A stretch of 64,000 nucleotides of DNA from Glossina fuscipes. Lineage: Eukaryota > Arthropoda > Insecta > Diptera > Glossinidae. A program made the translations under genes and the position numbers. Shown here in pieces: positions 61,501 to 64,000 of this stretch; positions within the stretch are counted from its first letter, which is position 1; the number at the start of each line of letters is the position of its first letter. The stretch spans positions 3,158,220-3,222,219 of the forward strand of contig NW_023998455.1 in the NCBI RefSeq assembly GCF_014805625.2. Reading direction: 5' to 3'. The notes beneath the pieces were generated by a model, which worked only from the letters and a program-made list of their open reading frames with translations, did no database searches and had not been told where the DNA came from.

Positions 61501-62907
61501 AGTGTAACTGAAATGTAGACGATTGGCGACAATATGGGTTTGAAAGTGATGGGGGGAACAACTTTTGTCCAGTTTTGTTTTTTTTTTTTTTTTTTTTTGG
61601 TATGGAAAAAAAAGTAATAATAATTTTTGAAGTTATTTTAGGTTATGTATAATTATTAAGAAAAAAGGATATAAAAATGACGAGAGGCTGTCTGCAGTCG
61701 ACAAACTTTTTGGCGCAAATTGCATTATAAAAAGCCGAAAAGAACTAATCATATAGAGTTAAACTTACCTCTAACGGGACACATAGGGAATTTTAAAAAC
61801 TTTAATCCTTATGTAACTGACGAGTGTTTAAGTGAAAAGTCACTTTTCGAAAAAAAAAAGAAAGTGGTTGAATAATTGATCCGATTCGAACCGTATTCAA
61901 TAGCATTAGCCTGTAAATTGAACGTAAGCAAACAAGACGGACGACGGACAGACAAACTTAAATTGATTGGATTTGACAAAATAAGCTTAGATTGAAAAAC
62001 TGCTTCTGATTCGATCGATATAATAAACGAAAGTTAATTCCATCCCCATTCCTTTTGCGTATTGCATACATCCACACAAACTTAGTATACCTTAGTATAA
62101 ATGACACAACGTGTGTCCCTCCTTATATCAATAGGTAATTAACACACAAGCGATGCATGGTATGGGTCCTGTAAAGTTTACTGAAATGCGTTTTCTTTTT
62201 TTCTATGAAAAACTAATTACGCAAAATCCTCATCCTGATCTCTTAATATTAATCGATTAACAGAATCAACGAACATCAAATCTTTGCTAGACGTAGTAGG
62301 CAAACATTAAAGATTTTTTCGCTTAAATTTCATTTCATTTATTTCATCGAAAATTCAACTATCAACTAACAGCCGGCAAAGCCGAATATAAAAAGCACTT
62401 GTTAAACATAGTGTCTTAAATTTAAAATAATACATTATATTATATTTAATTATATGTTATTAATTTTGGAATATGGTTTTTCTTAATTGATTTTTAATTC
62501 GTTTTTATTTTAATTATTATTAAGTATATTTATTGTATATTTATTAAATACATTAGGGTCCTATATATAATAATGGCCTTGCTTAATGCACTTAGTTATA
62601 ATAATTTGTAAAAAAAAAAAAATAAAAAAAGAAAAAAAAATTTTAAAAAATATTTTCATTTTCATAATTATACTTTTAATTAGGTGAAACCATGTTGTCG
62701 CCATTAGTTATGTGCGGCCCTCAAGGACTTGAATTTTTGGTACCTGTCACTCTAAACATACCACATTGCGCTGGGCGTACAGCCTCCTTGGGTTTGGCTC
62801 TAAAAGCTACCGATAGCGAAAAAAATTTACATACCGAATGGGATAACATCGATTTACCAAGCAATGCCGCAGCTCATACCGTATCCGTTAAAGTGGATCA
62901 TTTTTAA
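34329..62907 (+). CDS. pyd: Polychaetoid (ZO-1 orthologue, MAGUK junction scaffold), spliced, N-terminus outside window
   Basis: Spliced coding region, exons 34329-34498, 40609-42258, 42324-42912, 48232-48465, 48741-49354, 49442-49629, 51069-51162, 53868-54096, 54161-54452, 55681-55771, 58215-60532 and 62684-62907. Every junction has AG/GT borders and the total is 6693 nt, a multiple of three (2230 residues, the first coded at 34329). Domain order is PDZ1 (about residues 6-97), PDZ2 (184-270), PDZ3 (421-505), SH3 (513-588), guanylate-kinase-like (630-800), a Pro/Ser/Gln/His-rich region, and ZU5 (about 2100-2225). This order is diagnostic of ZO proteins; insects have one, Polychaetoid/Tamou, a cytoplasmic scaffold at adherens junctions acting in epithelial morphogenesis and bristle patterning. 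The protein needs at least one 5' exon left of the window, since 34329 begins with an acceptor and no start codon. Alternative last exons are listed separately. Confidence 0.93.
36734..37642 (+). CDS. Nested intronless gene: tandem winged-helix-like domain protein with RS tail (302 aa)
   Basis: The start ATG at 36734 sits in a good context (GCAAAATGGC); the frame extends four codons upstream without an ATG. The protein begins [16 protein letters not shown]. Domain copy 1 (about residues 3-68) and copy 2 (about 127-195) share [19 protein letters not shown], an aromatic/Cys centre, a lysine-rich helix, YGY and a final YAV. The pattern (helix, ASLxxI, helix with LKxAL, then a G-Y/D-x-YAV hairpin) resembles a winged helix of the linker-histone type, and from memory the Diptera-restricted DUF4777 family. 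Between the copies lies an acidic segment ([13 protein letters not shown]). After copy 2 come a Glu/Lys-rich helix, a Ser/Pro region, a CEQCHKP motif and a basic RS-rich tail. It lies within the pyd intron that splits PDZ1, on the same strand, with AATAAA at 37719. A nuclear DNA- or RNA-binding role is inference. Confidence 0.85.
   Translation: MALIKGKFLLDALNDMQQPASLHDIVDYMGYCCPGIWNYFGKEVKSALDIGVHYGYLHKTDNDFYAVYGINTNDKLGKVNQDDDDDIDLNNLAEEIKSSKCRVNEGKNQNDECIEGNHSFSSSPPLIKGKFLLDALNDMIQPASLESIITYMCFGCPTAWTFYLKELKKALEAAVRYGYIDKVGDDLYAVASCAFDDVNNEHLYDDPEEATASEEKAKKEEENKSKTRKSQPWSPSNEDSVLQLFPSSSKRPSPPTYSSKSCQELRCEQCHKPIKRRRVSPTKFSSKRNSTRTRSRSRSQRR
37719..37724 (+). terminator. Poly(A) signal AATAAA of the nested gene
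   Basis: A canonical AATAAA lies 77 nt after the stop of the 302-aa nested gene, in GCGCAATAAAATTG. It supports an independent transcript that ends inside the pyd intron. Confidence 0.55.
38770..39565 (+). mobile_element. Mariner transposon fossil, internally deleted
   Basis: Conceptual fragments match mariner transposase in order. An N-terminal helix reads [11 protein letters not shown]. It is followed by [33 protein letters not shown] and an HTH-like [17 protein letters not shown]. The C-terminal part is [10 protein letters not shown], then [20 protein letters not shown] (with TGA for the W) and FEGDIRDLL. The central catalytic block between about 39290 and 39330 is deleted, and stops and frameshifts interrupt every part. 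It sits in the pyd intron behind the nested gene. No matching terminal inverted repeats were found, so the borders are approximate. Confidence 0.75.
40609..42258 (+). CDS. pyd: pyd exon: rest of PDZ1, PDZ2, PDZ3 and SH3
   Basis: The acceptor TTTTACAG is followed by AGTTAATGATCGG, completing the split codon. The exon encodes the end of PDZ1 ([20 protein letters not shown]), then a Gln/His linker of CAR and CAY codons (about 40762-40845). PDZ2 follows (about 40990-41246; [26 protein letters not shown]). A Ser/Asn/Pro linker leads to PDZ3 (41699-41960; [20 protein letters not shown]), and then SH3 (about 41974-42200; [29 protein letters not shown]). The donor AAG|GTAGTA leaves two bases. In ZO proteins the PDZ3-SH3-GUK block acts as one unit that binds junctional membrane proteins. 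The large size of this exon and the fusion of so many domains in it are typical of compact fly genes. Confidence 0.93.
42324..42912 (+). CDS. pyd: pyd exon: guanylate-kinase-like (GUK) domain
   Basis: The exon is separated from the previous one by a 65-bp intron (42259-42323) and begins with the end of a split Arg codon. A basic linker ([17 protein letters not shown]) precedes the GUK domain. The domain starts near [20 protein letters not shown] and continues to the typical ZO-type end, [20 protein letters not shown]. The P-loop position reads GPISDLA, without the GxGK[S/T] needed for ATP binding, so it is a pseudokinase fold used for protein binding, as known for MAGUKs. It ends ESK at 42912, phase 0, with donor GTAAGT. 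Both 44369 and 48232 are phase-0 acceptors, so the transcript can branch here. Confidence 0.93.
43939..44233. mobile_element. hAT-like MITE
   Basis: The left end CAGGGGTGGGCAAC and the right end GTTGCCCATGCCTG (44220-44233) are inverted repeats matching at 12 of 14 bases. CAGGGGTGGGCAA is the classic hAT terminal motif. The 295-bp interior has no coding capacity but has the AGGCC/GAGCCGC subterminal patches common in hAT MITEs. An 8-bp duplication is not evident (CTTTAAAG against CTAAGGCA), so the insertion is old or the ends are slightly misplaced. The right end lies 135 bp before the acceptor of the alternative pyd exon at 44369. Confidence 0.6.
44369..45784 (+). CDS. pyd: pyd alternative exon after GUK, Asn/Thr-rich, with its own stop
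   Basis: The exon opens after a T-rich tract and ACTTACAG with [17 protein letters not shown] in phase 0, matching the donor at 42912, and stays open for 471 codons to a TGA at 45782-45784. The sequence is low-complexity: Pro patches (FIPPRPPQL), a long ACT-repeat poly-Thr stretch (about 45076-45180), Asn-rich runs and a NHNHNH patch. Islands that look constrained include SSYHILPLI and [19 protein letters not shown]. If used as a last exon it gives an isoform that stops after GUK and lacks the Pro-rich region and ZU5. A phase-0 internal donor TCG|GTAAAC (intron from 45482) would instead make 44369-45481 an in-frame cassette into 48232. I cannot decide between them. Drosophila pyd is known to have an alternatively spliced exon that controls junctional targeting; whether this is its counterpart is inference. 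Confidence 0.72.
46880..46975 (-). mobile_element. 5'-truncated SINE copy in pyd intron
   Basis: The minus-strand reading GATAGCCTGTGTTGCTAGTG then CTCAATGTCTC, TTTAGTCTAAGAATTCAATT and AGTCTAAAATTAAAATAATA matches the 1500-1592 copy almost base for base. It aligns with the body of the complete SINE (GCTAGTGCT, AGTCTTAAAATTT, ATAATAATA). The tRNA-derived head is absent. Confidence 0.62.
47521..47620. other. Assembly gap (100 N)
   Basis: A run of exactly 100 N, the usual placeholder for a gap of unknown size, lies in the intron between the alternative exon at 44369 and the exon at 48232. Missing exonic sequence here cannot be excluded. Confidence 0.95.
47621..47904 (+). repeat. 47-bp direct repeat beside an assembly gap
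   Basis: The block 47621-47667 (AATTTTGTCCATTGTCTCTT through ATGTGTC) is repeated identically at 47858-47904. The first copy begins exactly at the end of a 100-N gap (47521-47620). Either a real tandem duplication or misjoined overlapping contigs would produce this. Confidence 0.75.
48232..48465 (+). CDS. pyd: pyd exon: start of the post-GUK acidic/Ser region
   Basis: The exon begins CCC GTT GAG after ACAATCAAG, so ESK joins to [17 protein letters not shown] in phase 0, and it ends YT|GTAAGA. It encodes a Ser/Pro/acidic stretch including [20 protein letters not shown] and [13 protein letters not shown], typical of the regulated linker after GUK in fly ZO-1. The acceptor lacks a good pyrimidine tract (the preceding bases are AACA/ACTA repeats), a weak site that fits alternative use relative to the exon at 44369. 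Length is 78 codons exactly. Confidence 0.88.
48741..49354 (+). CDS. pyd: pyd exon: proline/serine-rich linker
   Basis: The acceptor is CCTTTTAG and the exon begins ATT CCG TAC GAT CAT. PPPYT from the previous exon therefore reads on as [14 protein letters not shown], with PPPYTIPY forming a PPxY-like motif across the junction. The rest is Ser/Pro/Asn-rich with [14 protein letters not shown] and a charged segment [20 protein letters not shown]. The donor CCAA|GTAAGT leaves two bases. No folded domain is visible. In ZO proteins this region binds SH3, WW and cytoskeletal partners. Confidence 0.9.
49442..49629 (+). CDS. pyd: pyd exon: short Pro/Gly linker
   Basis: This exon follows an 87-bp intron (49355-49441; acceptor AAATTTTAG). 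The split codon AA|T gives Asn, then [20 protein letters not shown] and a glycine-rich patch, ending TTRNI plus one base. The donor is G|GTAAAA. It is a disordered linker without a recognisable domain, placed by phase continuity with the exons on both sides. Confidence 0.88.
50110..50345 (+). repeat. GTCY dispersed repeat in pyd intron
   Basis: CCTTTTATTATACCGTTCGT, CTTGTCTGTCCGTCTGTCTT, GACGAGCACTGTAGAAGATG and TTCCGACCACTTCCCATATA follow the block order of the CCCAAGC subfamily. Confidence 0.58.
50455..50900 (-). mobile_element. Mariner fossil in pyd intron, internally deleted
   Basis: On the minus strand, an HTH-like segment [12 protein letters not shown] (about 50800-50860) is followed after a deletion by [20 protein letters not shown], the block with the last catalytic Asp (YSPD). 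After shifts come HGL-like and [10 protein letters not shown] segments, corresponding to the mariner C-terminus (SYEEIKNWVDEWIASKD). Multiple frameshifts show it is dead. Its orientation is opposite to pyd. Confidence 0.72.
51069..51162 (+). CDS. pyd: pyd short exon (31 codons)
   Basis: The acceptor AATGTTTTAG leads into AT CCT CGT ACC, completing Asp: [20 protein letters not shown] then [10 protein letters not shown]. The donor CAG|GTATTT leaves AG. Two downstream acceptors fit the AG remainder: 53868 (main form, AG|C, Ser) and 52163 (alternative last exon, AG|A, Arg). This exon is therefore a second branch point of pyd splicing. Confidence 0.88.
51210..51910 (-). repeat. GTCY dispersed repeat in pyd intron, inverted
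   Basis: GTTATATTCGGCGGAACCGA then ATCTTGCATACCCACCACCA opens the copy; CAGACGCACAGACGGGCAGA followed by CCGAATTTCACGTTAATCAA and CAGCCTCTGAAGCTTTC closes it. The length is about 690 bp. The alternative pyd exon at 52163 begins 250 bp further on, outside the repeat. Confidence 0.58.
52163..52382 (+). CDS. pyd: pyd alternative last exon ending in a PDZ ligand (-DTLV)
   Basis: The acceptor CTTAACTAAAAG is followed by A TAT CAC ATA CCA. With the AG left by 51162 it reads [19 protein letters not shown] and continues open for 72 further codons to TAA at 52380-52382. It ends [19 protein letters not shown]. The frame has no internal ATG at its start and is too short to show in a simple long-ORF search, but its amino-acid composition is gene-like against an AT-rich intron. 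The C-terminus T-L-V fits the class I PDZ-binding consensus (S/T-x-hydrophobic). An isoform using it would carry PDZ1-3, SH3, GUK and part of the linker but lose the 58-kb exon and ZU5. It is not confirmed by transcripts, and the acceptor pyrimidine tract is mediocre. Confidence 0.6.
52780..53310 (-). repeat. GTCY repeat remnants, inverted
   Basis: GCGCAGACGGACAGATGGAC then AGATGAACAGACAAATATGC is a GTCY tract. CCCATTTTCAATACCAACCT then TCGTACAGAAACTTCCATTG matches the interior block GTTTTCAATATCAATCTGC of the 51.6-kb copy. A poly-C tract (CCCCCTCCCCCC) follows at 53278. Confidence 0.48.
53868..54096 (+). CDS. pyd: pyd exon: Pro-rich linker with [11 protein letters not shown]
   Basis: The acceptor is ATAATGCAG, and the exon encodes [20 protein letters not shown], then [15 protein letters not shown] and [18 protein letters not shown], and ends HQWDTG at phase 0 with donor GGG|GTAAAT. 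The [12 protein letters not shown] stretch is a likely SH3-ligand motif (PxxP flanked by basic residues). A 64-bp intron follows. Confidence 0.9.
54161..54452 (+). CDS. pyd: pyd exon: Pro/Gly/His/Asn-rich linker
   Basis: The acceptor TTCTCATCCAG is followed by [20 protein letters not shown] and a long Pro/Gly/Asn-rich region ending GMPPPI plus one base; the donor is G|GTAAGT. No domain is visible. An overlapping reading frame (54084-54422) is open only by chance. The true frame is fixed by the phase-0 donor at 54096. Confidence 0.88.
54800..55040 (+). repeat. GTCY dispersed repeat, two tracts
   Basis: AGTCTTGATCAGCATCAAAT, TGTCCGGTTGTCCGTCTGTC and a second tract GATGTCCGTCTGTCCAATTG at about 55010 lie in the intron between 54452 and 55681. 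Confidence 0.52.
55681..55771 (+). CDS. pyd: pyd short exon ([11 protein letters not shown])
   Basis: The acceptor TATGCCTTAG leads into AT TTG GCC GGT, giving [20 protein letters not shown] then [10 protein letters not shown], with donor AAG|GTAAAT leaving AG for the next exon's C (Ser). The exon is 91 nt long. Its frame contains no ATG, so it is found only by phase and composition. It links the linker region to the large terminal coding exon. Confidence 0.85.
57000..57700 (+). repeat. Degenerate minisatellite, units of about 60-80 bp
   Basis: Units recur around a shared pattern: TTAATT(A/G)TACGCCCC, a C-rich patch, CTCCTTTAGAGG, TATATTCTAGGTAG, TCCTGTGGG and ACTTATTAAT. I can pick out eight to ten copies with insertions and losses. 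Two are closest: 57418-57500 (CATTTCTTTGGCGATATACT, CCTGTGGGTTCTATAAAATA, CTTATACGCCCCTGTCCCCT) and 57597-57680 (CATTTCTATGGAGATATATT, CCTGTGAGTTCTATAAATAC, CTTATACGCCCCTGTCCCCT). The block is richer in C than its surroundings, with a GCCGTC triplet run at 57302. It lies in the pyd intron before the large 58-kb exon. No known family is recognised. Confidence 0.65.
58215..60532 (+). CDS. pyd: pyd large exon: actin/cytoskeleton-side half, repeats and start of ZU5
   Basis: The acceptor TCTCTCTTAG is followed by [30 protein letters not shown]. The exon carries a Pro-rich start ([12 protein letters not shown]), a basic stretch ([20 protein letters not shown]), a His/Gln tract (about 58713-58810), and a charged segment with recurring YQ[ST][RK][RK]E units (about 59280-59640). 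An acidic Ser-rich region follows. The ZU5 domain begins at about 60364 ([20 protein letters not shown]). The donor AATG|GTTTGT at 60533 is a non-ideal 5' site, and reading through gives a stop at 60699. ZU5 near the C-terminus is specific to ZO-1-type proteins among MAGUKs. Confidence 0.92.
60533..62683 (+). other. pyd: Last pyd intron
   Basis: The 2.15-kb intron splits ZU5. It opens with a long CT-rich tract (60548-60610) and a coding-like read-through of 55 codons to 60699, then AT-rich sequence with GTCY repeats at 61210-61430 and about 61930. Nothing else is recognised. Confidence 0.75.
61210..61430 (+). repeat. GTCY dispersed repeat in the last pyd intron
   Basis: TTTTATTATTAGAATTATCA, CTGTCCCTCTGTCCGTCTGT and TTTGGCCCAAAGACGAACAC follow the CCCAAGC-subfamily order. 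An inverted tract GACGGACGACGGACAGAC lies at about 61936, with CTTAGATTGAAAAACTGCTT nearby. Confidence 0.52.
62684..62907 (+). CDS. pyd: pyd last exon: end of ZU5 and stop
   Basis: The acceptor ACTTTTAATTAG is followed by GT GAA ACC, completing Gly: ENG then [20 protein letters not shown], and the protein ends [13 protein letters not shown] with TAA at 62905-62907. This is the second half of ZU5 ([10 protein letters not shown] strand). The 2151-bp intron between the two ZU5 exons is fully AT-rich and non-coding. Confidence 0.92.
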
Positions 62908-63010
62908 AAGGAAAAAAAAAGTAATAAACAAAAAAAAAAAAAAAAAAAAAATTTAATAAATAAAATTTAATAAAATCGACAATAGTTTAAAAATAAAGTG
63001 TATTATTTAT
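62908..63010 (+). other. pyd: pyd 3' UTR start with polyadenylation signals
   Basis: Just after the stop there are several AATAAA hexamers (about 62921, 62954 and 62992) in an A-rich context that can serve as poly(A) signals. The exact cleavage site cannot be read from sequence. Confidence 0.6.
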
Positions 63011-63305
63011 AAAGTATATAACGACATATATATTTATACATAAATATAAAATGAAAAAAATTAACAACAATTTTTATACGCGTAGAACCATTCAAGCATA
63101 AGTATTATATTATAAAACTGTTTCTTCAAATTCTCTTTTTTTTTTACTTTCATGATCTGCCCCTTATCCCCTAATCTTATCATAGAAATGTGTTTCTTTT
63201 GCGTGAGACTTTTTTGAATTAGTTATCATTAATAAAAATTAATTTTGTGATAAGAGTTTCATTAAAAGTTGAAAATAATTGTAAACACTAGGGGCAGTTG
63301 ATAGC

Positions 63306-63430
63306 TATCGATATCGACTAAATTCGACGATAGCAATTTTACGATCGAAAGTTTTTTCATTCGAGAATAAGAAAAATCATGTATCGACAGATGTTAAGCT
63401 ACCACTCACAGCTATCGAGTTTACTCGATA
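63306..63430. promoter_or_regulatory. CGATA cluster with perfect DRE: candidate DREF/BEAF-32 boundary or promoter
   Basis: Seven CGATA/TATCG motifs lie in 125 bp (63306, 63309, 63312, 63328, 63382, 63413 and 63426), including TATCGATA (63306-63313), the DRE bound by DREF. Clustered CGATA is also the BEAF-32 insulator signature. It lies about 300-400 bp beyond the likely pyd poly(A) sites, where a boundary or the promoter of the next gene would be expected. Confidence 0.45.
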
Positions 63431-63769
63431 TTGATATCTATATATAGGTCATTATCAAGTCTATGTAAAGAGATATAATTGCATAAAATACTACCTAAGT
63501 AAAGCTACTTAACAATATCTCTGTTTTATGTATTTTGCAATTAATACTGAAAGTAGCATGCGATAAAAAAATGCAAGAAATGTTTCATGAAATTTAACTC
63601 AAGTTCTAATGGGGAAAAAGTCACAAAAGGACAGATTACAATTTTCGTCTGTGATCATTTCCATCAATTGGAAGAGATTTTACCTATGGCTATTCATAAG
63701 CATTCTTAAAAAAGAGGTTTTTTTGCATGCATACTGCTGTGTCCAATAAGTAAGACCAATTTATTATTT

Positions 63770-64000
63770 TTGATGTCCAACAGTGTAGGGTTACTAGAAA
63801 TGGAGACAGCAAGGCTTTCTTCTTTTTGAACACAGAAAGTTTAGCCGTACTTTTTTATTGAAAATGAGGCTGATCAAGTAATTACTGTAATTGGTACTCG
63901 ATATCATGCTGTGACCGCCCAATTATTTATATCTAACTTGGCTGCCATCGATGTGAACGACATGTCGCTTCGATAAGACGGTGCAATTTGATTACGGCAT
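63770..64000 (+). mobile_element. Tc1/mariner-superfamily transposase fossil, cut by window edge
   Basis: The frame YFFIENEADQVITVIGTRYH, then FISNLAAIDVNDM and R, stop, DGAI matches the widespread insect transposase block FFENEAGxxVTVNGxRY, WPELxxxDVxDMWFQQDGA. Stops are present within the visible part. The element continues beyond the window, so its 3' end and its relation to the next gene are unknown. Confidence 0.72.

Noticed and set aside
1..64000. CRISPR arrays, bacterial operons, Wolbachia-like inserts, rRNA genes
   Set aside because: None seen on either strand; the window is ordinary eukaryotic intron and exon sequence.

Overview
The window is a piece of a large, AT-rich insect genome, almost certainly a higher fly (Brachycera). 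A tsetse- or house-fly-like calyptrate is my guess and is not proven. The evidence is one very large, intron-rich, plus-strand gene whose protein is unmistakably the fly ZO-1 orthologue Polychaetoid (pyd/Tamou), embedded in AT-rich introns full of homopolymers, GTCY-rich dispersed repeats and decayed mariner transposons. Three runs of N mark assembly gaps (1993-2002, 14587-14596, 47521-47620).

Layout. Positions 1-34328 lie upstream of the first coding exon I can place and read as long-intron sequence of pyd. They hold a textbook recursive splice site (junction 294/295), a tRNA-derived SINE with a 13-bp target duplication (11408-11610), many mini-me/DINE-1-like GTCY repeats and several mariner fossils. 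From 34329 to 62907, twelve exons join in perfect phase (6693 nt, 2230 residues plus stop): PDZ1 (split by a 6.1-kb intron), PDZ2, PDZ3, SH3, an inactive guanylate-kinase domain, a long proline-rich region and a C-terminal ZU5 domain. The true N-terminus lies left of the window. Two further phase-compatible exons end in stop codons and would give shorter isoforms: 44369-45784 (Asn/Thr-rich, directly after the GUK domain) and 52163-52382 (72 residues ending in -DTLV, a class I PDZ ligand).

Inside the intron that splits PDZ1 sits an independent intronless same-strand gene (36734-37642, 302 aa). It has two copies of a ~68-aa winged-helix-like domain, an acidic/lysine linker and an Arg/Ser tail, and is probably nuclear. 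The pyd introns also contain a hAT-like MITE next to the acceptor of the first alternative terminal exon, a diverged mariner fossil, and a ~0.7-kb degenerate minisatellite. Downstream of the pyd 3' UTR is a tight cluster of CGATA/TATCG motifs including a perfect DRE, a candidate BEAF-32/DREF boundary or promoter, and then the edge of another transposase fossil.

How it works together: Polychaetoid is a junctional scaffold. Its PDZ-SH3-GUK core binds membrane and adhesion partners and its proline-rich/ZU5 half binds the cytoskeleton and signalling proteins, so the alternative 3' ends seen here would switch the C-terminal half on or off. Nothing else in the window is supported as a protein-coding gene.
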